DNA of 47,324 nt from Selenomonadaceae bacterium (GCA_029338835.1 JAQYBD010000094.1:1-47324), one strand, 5' to 3'. Shown: positions 1-8,001, counted from the stretch's first letter. The notes: generated from the sequence alone by a model not told the origin. Numbers and translations are program-made.

Positions 1-1
1 A

Positions 2-436
2 CTGGGCACGCCGGGGATGGTTTCGCTGCCGGGCTCGCTCGTCGGCAGCACTGTCTCGGTCACGACGCCGACGGGCTGGCCGGCACGCGGTGAGGTCAGC
101 TCGCCGTATGGCCTGCGCTGGAATGGCTCGGACTTCCACCCAGGCATCGACATCGCCAACGACATGGGCACGCCGATTGTCGCGACGGCGGACGGCACGG
201 TCGTGACGGCGGGCTGGAACTCCGGCGGCTACGGCAACATGGTCGACATCGATCACGGCAACGGCATCATGACGCGCTACGGCCATGCGATGCAGGTCGT
301 CGTCGTGCCGGGACAGCATGTGCGGCGCGGCCAGATCATCGCGTACATGGGCTCGACCGGCTACTCGACGGGCCCGCACGTGCACTATGAGGTCCGCATC
401 AATGGCAGCCCGGTCAATCCGGCCGGCTACTTATAA
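2..436 (+). CDS. M23-family metallopeptidase (LytM/peptidoglycan endopeptidase), 3' part only
   Basis: This is the C-terminal part of a secreted or membrane-anchored cell-wall endopeptidase; the reading frame is open to the window's left edge, so the gene begins outside. The visible part is almost exactly one M23 catalytic domain. The zinc-binding motif HPGIDIAND (HxxxD) and the later HVHYEVR (HxH) are both intact, and the glycine-rich strand YGNMVDIDHGNG, typical of LytM domains, lies between them. Known members cleave peptidoglycan cross-bridges or stems, or act as non-enzymatic activators of amidases; intact zinc ligands argue for an active enzyme. The gene ends with TAA and is followed by a strong terminator. 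Domains or signal sequence upstream cannot be seen. Confidence 0.9.
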   Translation: MGTPGMVSLPGSLVGSTVSVTTPTGWPARGEVSSPYGLRWNGSDFHPGIDIANDMGTPIVATADGTVVTAGWNSGGYGNMVDIDHGNGIMTRYGHAMQVVVVPGQHVRRGQIIAYMGSTGYSTGPHVHYEVRINGSPVNPAGYL

Positions 437-489
437 GAGAAAAGAAAAAGGAAGGCTTGTGCAGCGCACACCAATTCCTTTGACTTCCG

Positions 490-532
490 AGCAGCCTGCT
501 GACGCAGAAAAGCGTCGGCGGGCTGCTTTTTT
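490..532 (+). terminator. Intrinsic terminator of the M23 peptidase gene
   Basis: A 16-bp stem (490-505 with 512-527) closes a six-base loop. It has two G-T wobbles, and T(6) begins at 527. It lies 53 bp after the stop codon. Confidence 0.9.
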
Positions 533-941
533 GTGCGCGGCTTCTTCCCTGGCGAGCACCTTCTTTCCTATATTCATTATGTCTGTTGCACAAAAAACGC
601 TCTCGTTCCTGCGGGGACGAAGACTTCCGGCGGGATGATTTGGTGGAGAGGGCGGAGGACGATTTGCCGAAGGCGGCTTGCGGAGACGTGCTGTCTCATT
701 GAAGCGGACCGGTGAAAAAGATGGAGGGCTTCTTGCGAGAGGAGATAGGAGAGAGCGCAGCGCCTTGGCGGCGGCCGATCACAACTTCCCTTCGCCCCTG
801 GCTTTGTGCCTTCCCCTTGCTTTTGCTCGCTGCCGTCTTTGCGAGGGAGAGGGCAGAAGTACTGGGAAAGGGGCTCTGAGCGTCGGCAGGAGCGAGGGAG
901 CTTTCGATATTCGATAGGGCCGCAGGGGGTAAGAAAAAATT
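533..941. other. Gene-free stretch between the M23 gene and the dehydrogenase gene
   Basis: I see no coding sequence with recognisable protein features here. The short open frames are low in sense and overlap one another. The stretch is G/C- and purine-rich, and around 830-895 it has an imperfect inverted repeat (CTCGCTGCCG against CGGCAGGAGCGAG). It may be degraded sequence or a structured untranslated region. Confidence 0.4.
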
Positions 942-969
942 TTGCATCAGATAAAAAAGAGACTATAAT
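942..969 (+). promoter_or_regulatory. Sigma-70-type promoter of the dehydrogenase gene
   Basis: TTGCAT (942-947) and TATAAT (964-969) are separated by 16 bp. A Shine-Dalgarno sequence AAGGAG follows at 1011-1016, ahead of the ATG at 1028. Confidence 0.75.
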
Positions 970-1027
970 AAAAAGTGATACCGAATAAAGGCGATATCTT
1001 ATTCAAATCAAAGGAGATGCATTTTCC

Positions 1028-1984
1028 ATGTTCAAACCGAATAAGCTGGCCATTATCGGACTAGGTCATGTCGGCTCTGCTGTGCTGGCACGTGCGCTTG
1101 CCTTCGAGATGGCGGCCGAGATCGTCTGCATTGATGAAAACGAGAAGGTCGCGCACGGCGAGGCGCTCGATGCGATTCATTCGCTTCCCTGCAGCTATAC
1201 GCCGAGCACGCGCGTGTATGCGGGCGGCTTCGAGGAGCTCAAGGATGCCGATGTCATCATCTGCGCGGCGGGGCCGAGCATCATGCCCGGGCAGTACGAG
1301 CGCCTGGCTCTTGCCAAGAACAATATCGGCGTCATGCGCCGGATCCTGGGCGAGGTCACGCGCTATACGCGGGACGCCGTCTTCATCATGATCACGAATC
1401 CGCTGGATGTCATGACCTATGTCGCGGCGACGGAGTTCGATTATCCGCGCGGCCGCCTTTTCGGTACGGGCACGACGCTTGAGACGCTGCGCTTCAAGAG
1501 CATCCTCGCGCGTCATTACCACATCGACGCGTCGGATGTGCAGGGCTATATGCTCGGCGAGCATGGAAATTCCGCCTTCCCGGCCTGGAGCACGGTGGGC
1601 ATCGGCGGCATCCCACTCCGGGATCTCGATGAATTCTTCGATCACGAGGGGACGCTCGACCGCGCCGCCGTTGCGAAGGAGGTCGTCCATACGGCCTATG
1701 ATGTGCTCGATTCCAAGGGCTGGACGAATACGGGCATCGCGATGGGCGCCTGCCGCCTCGCGCGTGCGGTCCTGTTCAACGAGCATGCCGTGCTGCCGGT
1801 CTCGATGCCGTTCGACGGCGAGTACGGGCTTCACGACGTCTCGCTCTCTCTGCCGAGTATCATCGGCGCGAAGGGCGTGGAGAAGCGTCTGCCGATCCAT
1901 CTCACGGATGACGAGCTCGCGCTGCTGCAAAAGAGTGCGGACAGCGTGAAGGAGGTCCTGCGCGCGAACGGCGTCATCGCTTGA
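1028..1984 (+). CDS. L-lactate/malate dehydrogenase superfamily; L-2-hydroxyacid dehydrogenase of uncertain substrate
   Basis: This 318-residue NAD-dependent enzyme has the length of bacterial L-lactate dehydrogenase. The Rossmann motif GLGHVG is at residues 11-16, TNPLDV at 123-128, and the catalytic histidine is H179 in GEHG. R155 fits the carboxylate-binding arginine and R92 the mobile-loop arginine. Two usual signature residues differ. The loop position that is Gln in lactate and Arg in malate dehydrogenases falls on an Ile in AGPSIMPG (81-88), and the Asp that partners the catalytic His is Glu (E152 in LETLRF). The family also contains L-2-hydroxyisocaproate dehydrogenases, which take bulkier 2-oxoacids. 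I therefore infer a non-standard 2-oxoacid substrate and avoid calling it ldh or mdh. It is a single-gene transcription unit. Confidence 0.8.
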   Translation: MFKPNKLAIIGLGHVGSAVLARALAFEMAAEIVCIDENEKVAHGEALDAIHSLPCSYTPSTRVYAGGFEELKDADVIICAAGPSIMPGQYERLALAKNNIGVMRRILGEVTRYTRDAVFIMITNPLDVMTYVAATEFDYPRGRLFGTGTTLETLRFKSILARHYHIDASDVQGYMLGEHGNSAFPAWSTVGIGGIPLRDLDEFFDHEGTLDRAAVAKEVVHTAYDVLDSKGWTNTGIAMGACRLARAVLFNEHAVLPVSMPFDGEYGLHDVSLSLPSIIGAKGVEKRLPIHLTDDELALLQKSADSVKEVLRANGVIA

Positions 1985-2010
1985 GGTGCTGTCTCTCAGG
2001 AGGATTTGCT

Positions 2011-2045
2011 GCTGCCTGCCGGCTTTGGCCGGTGGGCAGCTTTTT
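2011..2045 (+). terminator. Intrinsic terminator of the dehydrogenase gene
   Basis: A 13-bp stem (2011-2023 with 2028-2040) with a TTTG loop is followed by TTTTTCTTTTT. It begins 27 bp after the stop codon. Confidence 0.9.
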
Positions 2046-2050
2046 CTTTT

Positions 2051-2650
2051 TGCCTGCCGGAAGCCGGCGCCTGCGGTAGTTGTTTTTCTGTCGAAAGCCG
2101 GCGCGCGCGGTATCTGGTGTGCCTGCCGGACGTGTCCCTGCTCCTGCGGCGGCTGAGGGAAGACGGCTTTTCAGAGGCTCCTTCCCGGCGTTCTTCCAGG
2201 CGGAGGGAAACGGCTCATATGCCTTGCCGGTTCTTCCGTGTCGTGCTTGGAAGAGGAGTGCTTGGTGCTTTTCTCTGCGGCGTCTGGCCGCGTGTCGTTC
2301 CCGGGCTGGAAGGAGGTGCTGGCGTTTTCTTTGATAGCGGCCGTGTTCTTTTCGAGCCAGAGGTGTCGGCGATTTTTTTGCCGGGGGCGTCTCCGTTCTC
2401 GTTCTGCGCTGACGATCTCCAAAAGCATTTTCCGACAGACGGGCGGTGGCCGCTTTTTGCGTTTTTGGTATCGTGCGGCGGGGCGGCTGTCAGTTTTTCC
2501 TGCGGCTGTCCGGCCGCGTACGATTCCCGAGCCGGAGGCACCTGGCGGATTTTTCCCTCACCGTGCGGCGGGCGGTGATGCGGTTTTTTATCAGGGCTGC
2601 AGCAGGATTTCGCGTAAATGTCTTGTAGATATCGGAAAATGACCGATGTA
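2051..2650. repeat. Gene-free stretch with degenerate ~60-bp direct repeats
   Basis: I find no convincing gene between the dehydrogenase terminator and the glutamate synthase promoter. From about 2222 the sequence shows diverged copies of a unit running GGCCG-CG...TTCCCG-G-CTGG-AGG-GGTGC-TGGCG and ending in a T-rich run. Copies begin near 2222, 2281, 2341 and 2508; those at 2281 and 2508 are the most alike. The first three are spaced 59-60 bp apart, which points to an old tandem duplication. Function unknown. Confidence 0.5.
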
Positions 2651-2654
2651 TTCT

Positions 2655-2693
2655 TGTATACCCGAATCATTTTATTGACATGGCAAGTATACA
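2655..2693. promoter_or_regulatory. Inverted TGTATAC/GTATACA half-sites flanking the glutamate synthase promoter
   Basis: TGTATAC (2655-2661) lies just upstream of the -35 box, and GTATACA (2687-2693) lies between -35 and -10. This is a plausible operator for a dimeric repressor. Related TGTATACA sites lie upstream of aspA (39520-39576). Confidence 0.4.
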
Positions 2694-2703
2694 TTTTTAT
2701 AAT
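2675..2703 (+). promoter_or_regulatory. Consensus sigma-70 promoter of the glutamate synthase operon
   Basis: TTGACA (2675-2680) and TATAAT (2698-2703) match consensus perfectly with a 17-bp spacer. A ~100-nt leader precedes the first gene. Confidence 0.9.
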
Positions 2704-2803
2704 AGAAGGTATGTAGCCTCCTTTTTCTTAGGAGTGAACAAATGTGTACCAAAGGCCGCGCTGAGTAGATACGGGGCGGCCGGATGTAAGGGGAGAGACC
2801 GAT

Positions 2804-3910
2804 ATGTGCAGAATTGGTTCGATCAAGAGCAAGGTGCCGGTCCAGCCGTCCATGGCGCTGCGGCTCATGCTTCCTCAGCAGGAGGGGCATGACAACAGCG
2901 GCTTCGCCATGGTCATGCAGGACCTTTACGGCATCTTCGCCGGCTATAAGGACAAGCCGCTCTTGTCTATGGCCGTTACGCAGAGGGGAGCGCAGCTCGT
3001 AGAGGAATATATGGACGCGCACAACTTCGTGCAGATCGCCGAGTGGATCCCGGTGCCGGACAAGCGCCCGGGCCTCGACATCAAGGCGATGCCGTACTAT
3101 ATTTTCCGCAACTACGACTATCCGGAAGAGGCCGAGCATATGACGAAGGCGCAGAAGGAGGACCTGCTCCTCGATACGCGCCTCGCGCTCCGGAAGATCC
3201 TCGAGAACGAGGATGCCGGCTATGTCTACAGCTTCTGGCCGGATGTGCTCACGCTCAAGGAGATCGGCGATCCGCGCGATATCGCGACGTACTTCCATCT
3301 CTGGGACGACAACGGCTGCCTGATGGCGAAATCCATCGTGGCGCAGTGCCGCCAGAACACGAACTACGATATCGTACGCTATGCGGCGCATCCGTTCTTC
3401 CTGCAGGGCTATACGCTCTGCGCGAACGGTGAGAACACGTTCTACACGAAGAACAAGGAATTCCAGAAGTCCCTGCATCGCGGCTATATCGGTTTCGAGT
3501 CTGATTCCCAGTGCTTCCTCAATACGCTCCACTATGTGCATCATGAGCTCAAGTGGCCGCTCATCTATTACAAGCACGTCATCACGCCGCTGCCGTTCGA
3601 TGAAATGCGCGAGCGCGAGGATGCCGACGTGCTTTCCTCCATCCGCCAGAGCCTCGCGAACCTCGAAATCAACGGGCCGAACACGGTCATCGCGGTGCTG
3701 CCGGACGGCACGATGATGACGTGCTGCGACAGCAAGAAGCTGCGCCCCGTCGTCATCGGCCGCACGGACGAGATGGTCGCCATCTCGTCGGAGGTCTGCG
3801 GCATCAACGAAATCATGCCGGACCGCGACGAGACGAAGGACATCTACCCGAACGAGCGCGAGATCGTCACCATCGACAACAACCTGGAGGTAGCAAGATG
3901 CAAGCAGTAA
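2804..3910 (+). CDS. Glutamate synthase, class II glutamine amidotransferase subunit
   Basis: This 368-residue protein is the glutaminase part of a split glutamate synthase. It starts MCRIGSIKSK, so removal of Met exposes Cys2, the N-terminal nucleophile of class II amidotransferases. It is expected to hydrolyse glutamine and pass ammonia to the FMN synthase subunit encoded next. Stand-alone domains of this kind are known from archaea and many anaerobes, whereas proteobacterial GltB joins all of them in one ~1500-residue chain. The ATG is preceded by GGGGAGAG at 2790-2797. The 3' end overlaps the synthase gene by 13 bp, which suggests translational coupling and fixed stoichiometry. The third codon position is strongly G/C-biased. 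The operon promoter at 2675 is near-perfect. Confidence 0.9.
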   Translation: MCRIGSIKSKVPVQPSMALRLMLPQQEGHDNSGFAMVMQDLYGIFAGYKDKPLLSMAVTQRGAQLVEEYMDAHNFVQIAEWIPVPDKRPGLDIKAMPYYIFRNYDYPEEAEHMTKAQKEDLLLDTRLALRKILENEDAGYVYSFWPDVLTLKEIGDPRDIATYFHLWDDNGCLMAKSIVAQCRQNTNYDIVRYAAHPFFLQGYTLCANGENTFYTKNKEFQKSLHRGYIGFESDSQCFLNTLHYVHHELKWPLIYYKHVITPLPFDEMREREDADVLSSIRQSLANLEINGPNTVIAVLPDGTMMTCCDSKKLRPVVIGRTDEMVAISSEVCGINEIMPDRDETKDIYPNEREIVTIDNNLEVARCKQ

Positions 3911-5529
3911 AGACGCAGGATGTGGGAGTCAACGACCTCCCCTGGAAAATCGAATACGATCCCGAGCGCTGCACGATGTGCGGCAGCTGCGTGGCGAGCT
4001 GCTCTTTTAGGGCCATCCACGTCGTGACGAAGCAGCGTTCCATCACCATTTCCGAAGAAGGCGTGCCAAAGCCGAAGCGCACGCACATCGCGCGGCCCGT
4101 CATCGAGCAGGTCGCGAGCCTGACGGATTTCTGCCGGGGCTGCGGCATGTGCGAGAAAATCTGTCCGAACCATGCCATCCGCCCCGTGCGCAATCCGGAC
4201 GGGCGCCGCACGCTGCTGTCGAAGGACAACGGCCCCATCAAGCGCGGCGGCCGCACGAACCTCAATGCGCAGCGCGCGCTCGACTCCATCGTCGTCGGCC
4301 GCATCTCGCAGATGACGGACCCGTCTCTCGACGCCGCGCGCCATACGTTCGACATCCGTTCGCCGTTCGGCCGCGTGCTCGACTCGCATGAACTGCCGTT
4401 CAAAGTCGTGGACGGCAAGCTCGTCAAGGCCGACCGCACGCCGCCGGTGCAGTGGATCTACCCGCTCATCTTCTCCGACATGTCCATCGGCGCGCTCTCG
4501 ACGCGCGCATGGGAAGCCGTCGCGCTCGCGGTCGGCTACCTCAACGAGAAATGCGGCCTGCCTGTGCGCATGAGCTCGGGCGAAGGCGGCATGCCGGTCA
4601 AGCTCCTCGAGTCGGAATACCTCAAATACTTCATCATCCAGATTGCTTCCGGTCATTTTGGCTGGAACCGCATCATCAAGGCCATGCCGCACATGGTGAC
4701 CGACCCGGGCGGCGTTCTGATTAAAATCGGCCAGGGCGCAAAGCCGGGTGACGGCGGCCTGCTGCCCGAGGCGAAAGTCGCCGAGCACGTTCAGGCCATC
4801 CGCGGCGTCCCGAAAGCGACGCTCGCTTCGCCGCCAAACCATCAGGGCCTCTACTCCATCGAGGAGAGCGTGCAGAAGATGCATCTCTCGATGAACGCAG
4901 CGTTCGGTTTCCGCGTGCCGGTCGCCATCAAGTGCGCGGCGTCGGCGACGTCGGTCTCCGTCTACAACAACCTGCTGCGCGACCCGTACAAGATCTGCGG
5001 CGGCTTCTTCATCGACGGCATCCAGGGCGGCACGGGCGCGGCCAACGAGGTCTCCCTCGACCACACGGGCCATCCGGTCGTCTCGAAGATTCGCGACTGC
5101 TATCTCGCAGCCGTCAAGCAGGGCCTGCAGGGGCAGATCCCGCTCTACGGCGGCGGCGGTATCGGCATGACGGGCAATGCCGCAGCCGATGCCTTCAAGA
5201 TGATGTGCCTCGGCGCCAACGGCGTCTTCGTCGGCAAAATCCTCATCCAGCTCCTGGGCTGCATCGGCAATGAGCAGGGCCGCTGCAATGCCTGCAACAC
5301 GGGCAAGTGCCCGATGGGCATCTGCTCGCAGGACCCGCGCCTCGTCAAGCGCCTCGATATAGACCGCGGCGCCCAGAAAATCGTCGACTACGTGCTGGCC
5401 TTCGATGCGGAGCTCAAGAAGCTCATGGCACCGATCGGCAACAGCTCGCTGCCGATCGGCCGCAGCGACGCGCTCGTCTCCACGGACAAGGCCGTGGCAG
5501 ACAAGCTTGGCATCCAGTACGTTTGCTGA
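3898..5529 (+). CDS. Glutamate synthase FMN-binding catalytic subunit with N-terminal ferredoxin domain
   Basis: This 543-residue protein transfers glutamine-derived ammonia onto 2-oxoglutarate at an FMN site, forming glutamate. Residues ~20-95 form a two-cluster ferredoxin domain: C25, C28, C31, C35 and C79, C82, C85, C89, each set followed by the usual loop. The FMN barrel follows, with MSSGEGGMP and PLYGGGGIGMTGNAAAD among its recognisable segments. Near the C-terminus, CNACNTGKCPMGICSQDP carries the cysteines expected to bind the iron-sulfur cluster of glutamate synthases. The frame is open upstream, but ATG 3898 is chosen because CTGGAGG (3884-3890) precedes it and homology begins there. 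It overlaps the amidotransferase gene and is followed 18 bp later by the fusion subunit. The electron donor is presumably that subunit or a ferredoxin. Confidence 0.9.
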   Translation: MQAVKTQDVGVNDLPWKIEYDPERCTMCGSCVASCSFRAIHVVTKQRSITISEEGVPKPKRTHIARPVIEQVASLTDFCRGCGMCEKICPNHAIRPVRNPDGRRTLLSKDNGPIKRGGRTNLNAQRALDSIVVGRISQMTDPSLDAARHTFDIRSPFGRVLDSHELPFKVVDGKLVKADRTPPVQWIYPLIFSDMSIGALSTRAWEAVALAVGYLNEKCGLPVRMSSGEGGMPVKLLESEYLKYFIIQIASGHFGWNRIIKAMPHMVTDPGGVLIKIGQGAKPGDGGLLPEAKVAEHVQAIRGVPKATLASPPNHQGLYSIEESVQKMHLSMNAAFGFRVPVAIKCAASATSVSVYNNLLRDPYKICGGFFIDGIQGGTGAANEVSLDHTGHPVVSKIRDCYLAAVKQGLQGQIPLYGGGGIGMTGNAAADAFKMMCLGANGVFVGKILIQLLGCIGNEQGRCNACNTGKCPMGICSQDPRLVKRLDIDRGAQKIVDYVLAFDAELKKLMAPIGNSSLPIGRSDALVSTDKAVADKLGIQYVC

Positions 5530-5547
5530 TAGCAGGAGGAGAGCTTA

Positions 5548-7884
5548 ATGTTTAAGATAGATACCATGAAAGGGCATGAACGCATGTCCACCCAGGACCT
5601 GCTCCTGGCCATCGGCGAAGCCGTCAAGCAGGGCGAGACGGACTTTGAGATCAAGGCTTCCGGCCAGCACGACATCGGCGGTCCGCTCTGGCATCCGGAA
5701 GGCAAGCAGCTTCATTTCCATGTTTGGAATGCTGGTCAGCGTGCCGGTTCCATGTGCCTGCCTGGGACGGAAATCATCATCGAGGAATCGACGTCTGCAG
5801 ACGTGGGCTGGCTCAACGCCGGGGGTATCATTACGGTACGTGGCGATGCTGGTGATACGGCGGGACATTGTTCTTCCGGTGGCAAGATCTTCATCGGCGG
5901 ACGCGGTGGTACGCGCACAGGCTCTTTGATGAAGCACGATCCTTTGTATGAGGAACCGGAACTCTGGATCTTGAAGAATGTCGGTTCGTTCTCCTTTGAA
6001 TTTATGGGCGGCGGCAAGGCTGTTGTCTGCGGTTATGACAGTGAGCAGTTTGAATCGGTTCTCGGTGAACGTGCCTGCGTCGGCATGGTCGGCGGTGTCG
6101 TTTACGTGCGCGGCCCGATTGGCACGCATCCGGCAGATATCATCTGCACGGAGCTGGATGCCGATGATATTGCTTTCCTGGCAGGCGGCATGGAAGATTT
6201 TCTCGCGCATATCGAGCGTCCGGAACTCTTGAAGGAATTGACGGATTGGAGCCAGTGGCACAAGCTGCGCCCGCTGACGTCTGCAGAACGCAAGCCCAAG
6301 GCGGCACCGGATCTCCATGCTTTCCGTATGAAGGAATGGGTCAAAGGCGGTATTTTCTCGGATGTCGCACATGACGATTTTGAAGTGCATAATACGATCA
6401 GTACGGGCCTTTACCGTCTGCGCGTACCGAGCTGGGATAATGCCAGATTCGCAGCACCTTGCGAATTCAACTGCCCGACGGGCATCCCGACGCAGCGCCG
6501 TTACGATCTCATCCGCATGGGCCGTCTGGAAGACGCCATCCAGCTTGAACTCGACTATACGCCGTTTCCAGGTTCCGTCTGCGGCTCGGTCTGCCCGAAC
6601 CCCTGCATGGATGCCTGCACGCGCGGCTCCATCGATGAACCCATCCAGATCGGTGATCTTGGCTACAGCTCTGCTTTCGCGAAGGTAGAGCCTCCGAAGA
6701 CGAAGACAGGCAAGAAAATCGGCATCATCGGCGGCGGCGTCGCCGGTCTCTCGACAGCCTGGCAGCTTGCCCGCAAGGGCCATGATGTCACGGTCTATGA
6801 TGATGCAGACCATATCGGCGGCAAGCTCGAACAGGTCATCCCGCGTGGCCGTCTCGCACACGAGTTGCTCGAATCTGAACTCAAGCGCATTGAGAGCGTC
6901 GGTGTCCAGTTCGTTCCAGGCTGCAAGGTGGATCGTGAGAAATTCGACAAGATCCGTGAAGCCAGCGATGCCGTTGTCGTTGCAACTGGTGGTACGAAAT
7001 CCCGTTTCTTCCCTTGGGAGGGCGTGGAGCATCTGACAATGGGACTCGAGTACCTCAAAGCCATCAATCGCGGCGAGCATCCGAAAACAGGCAAGAAAGT
7101 CGTGGTCATCGGTGCCGGCAACTCCGGTATGGATACCTGCCGCGGCGCTTACGAGATGGGTGCAGAGTCTGTCATCGCCGTCGATGTGCAGAAGCCGGCG
7201 GCATTTGCCAAGGAAATCGCGTATTTCGAGGGCCTTGGCGGCAAGATCGTCTGGCCGTTCTTCACGAGCAAGATCACACCGGAAGGTGTTTATGGCAATG
7301 ACGGCCGCTTCATTGAAGCTGACCAGGTCATTGTTTCCATCGGTGAGGAGCCGGTCCTCGATTTCCTGCCGGAGGATGAAGGCATTGAATACTTCCGCAA
7401 GAGCTGGCTTGTGCCGAAGAAAGATCTTTCCATCATGGATGGCGTCTTCACGGCTGGCGATACGATCAAGCCGGGTCGCCTGACGGATGCTATCGGCAGC
7501 GGCCGCAAGGCTGCCTGGTTTGTCGACCAGTATGTCATGGGCAAGCCTGCACAGCCATTCCCTGAGAAGCCGCAGATCCCGGCAGAGCGTCTTTCCAAGG
7601 CATATTTCGATAAGTGCCACCATTGCCAGCTCGGCGATCCCGTCAGCGATCACACGCGTTGCGTGAGCTGCGGCACTTGCCGTGACTGCAAGATGTGCCT
7701 CGAATCCTGCCCGGAAAAGGCCATCACGCGCATCGAGAAGGAAGACGGTTCCTGGGAGTATGTATCGGATCCGAACCGCTGCATTGGCTGCGGCATCTGC
7801 GCTGGTGTCTGTCCGTGTGGTGTCTGGAGCATTGAAGACAATCCGGAGAAGATCCCCATGTATTCGACGGGCGCCAAAGCCTGA
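5548..7884 (+). CDS. Fused glutamate synthase GXGXG domain and GltD-like FAD/NAD(P) oxidoreductase with C-terminal ferredoxin
   Basis: This 778-residue protein joins parts normally found on two subunits. Residues ~30-210 are a GXGXG right-handed helix domain, normally the C-terminus of the large glutamate synthase subunit. Residues ~290-390 hold a cysteine-rich GltD-like N-domain (CEFNCPTGIP, CGSVCPNPCMDAC) that binds Fe-S clusters and gates electrons. Two Rossmann motifs follow: GIIGGGVAG at ~392 for FAD and GAGNSGMD at ~522 for NAD(P)H. The C-terminus has many cysteines, including CVSCGTC, CKMCLESCP and CIGCGICAGVCP, so several clusters are expected. It likely oxidises NAD(P)H or exchanges electrons with ferredoxin, and docks on the synthase subunit. 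SD AGGAGGAGAG precedes ATG 5548. Base composition changes visibly within its first ~150 bp. Confidence 0.87.
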   Translation: MFKIDTMKGHERMSTQDLLLAIGEAVKQGETDFEIKASGQHDIGGPLWHPEGKQLHFHVWNAGQRAGSMCLPGTEIIIEESTSADVGWLNAGGIITVRGDAGDTAGHCSSGGKIFIGGRGGTRTGSLMKHDPLYEEPELWILKNVGSFSFEFMGGGKAVVCGYDSEQFESVLGERACVGMVGGVVYVRGPIGTHPADIICTELDADDIAFLAGGMEDFLAHIERPELLKELTDWSQWHKLRPLTSAERKPKAAPDLHAFRMKEWVKGGIFSDVAHDDFEVHNTISTGLYRLRVPSWDNARFAAPCEFNCPTGIPTQRRYDLIRMGRLEDAIQLELDYTPFPGSVCGSVCPNPCMDACTRGSIDEPIQIGDLGYSSAFAKVEPPKTKTGKKIGIIGGGVAGLSTAWQLARKGHDVTVYDDADHIGGKLEQVIPRGRLAHELLESELKRIESVGVQFVPGCKVDREKFDKIREASDAVVVATGGTKSRFFPWEGVEHLTMGLEYLKAINRGEHPKTGKKVVVIGAGNSGMDTCRGAYEMGAESVIAVDVQKPAAFAKEIAYFEGLGGKIVWPFFTSKITPEGVYGNDGRFIEADQVIVSIGEEPVLDFLPEDEGIEYFRKSWLVPKKDLSIMDGVFTAGDTIKPGRLTDAIGSGRKAAWFVDQYVMGKPAQPFPEKPQIPAERLSKAYFDKCHHCQLGDPVSDHTRCVSCGTCRDCKMCLESCPEKAITRIEKEDGSWEYVSDPNRCIGCGICAGVCPCGVWSIEDNPEKIPMYSTGAKA

Positions 7885-7910
7885 TCGTGATACTTTATCC
7901 ATCAGATATG

Positions 7911-7955
7911 AAAAAACACAGCACTTCGATTCAGCTCGAAGTGCTGTGTTTTTTG
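7911..7955. terminator. Bidirectional terminator between the glutamate synthase operon and the MATE gene
   Basis: A perfect 19-bp stem (7911-7929 with 7936-7954) carries A(6) on one side and T(6) on the other, so it can serve both convergent units. It directly touches the parS palindrome. Confidence 0.95.
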
Positions 7956-7970
7956 TTTCACGTGAAACAA
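7953..7970. promoter_or_regulatory. parS centromere-like site (ParB binding)
   Basis: TTGTTTCACGTGAAACAA is a perfect 18-bp palindrome. Its 16-bp core at 7954-7969 matches the conserved bacterial parS sequence TGTTNCACGTGAAACA. ParB loads here and spreads for chromosome segregation. No other copy was seen in the window. parS sites usually cluster around oriC. Confidence 0.9.
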
Positions 7971-8001
7971 TCTGCTGGCATATATAACGGACAAAAGGGA
8001 A

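Noticed and set aside
370..390. Other CACGTG cores (e.g. in the M23 gene and near 41630) as further parS sites
   Set aside because: They lack the flanking TGTTN and AAACA arms and occur inside coding sequence by codon chance.
1061..1930. A 289-codon minus-strand frame opposite the dehydrogenase
   Set aside because: Same reason: Arg-rich shadow with no domain, opposite a well-conserved gene.
2006..2694. Open frames of 134-190 codons on both strands between the dehydrogenase and glutamate synthase genes
   Set aside because: They overlap a terminator and degenerate repeats, lack a good ribosome site, and give Gly/Arg/Ser-rich sequence without family features.
3844..5073. A 409-codon minus-strand frame opposite the synthase gene
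   Set aside because: The translation is Arg/Asp/Ala-rich low-complexity sequence typical of a reverse-strand shadow in GC-rich DNA.
5545..7902. A 785-codon open frame on the minus strand covering the whole glutamate synthase fusion gene
   Set aside because: It is an antisense shadow caused by G/C-ending codons. The plus-strand frame has clear domains and a ribosome-binding site, and the antisense protein has no recognisable motif.
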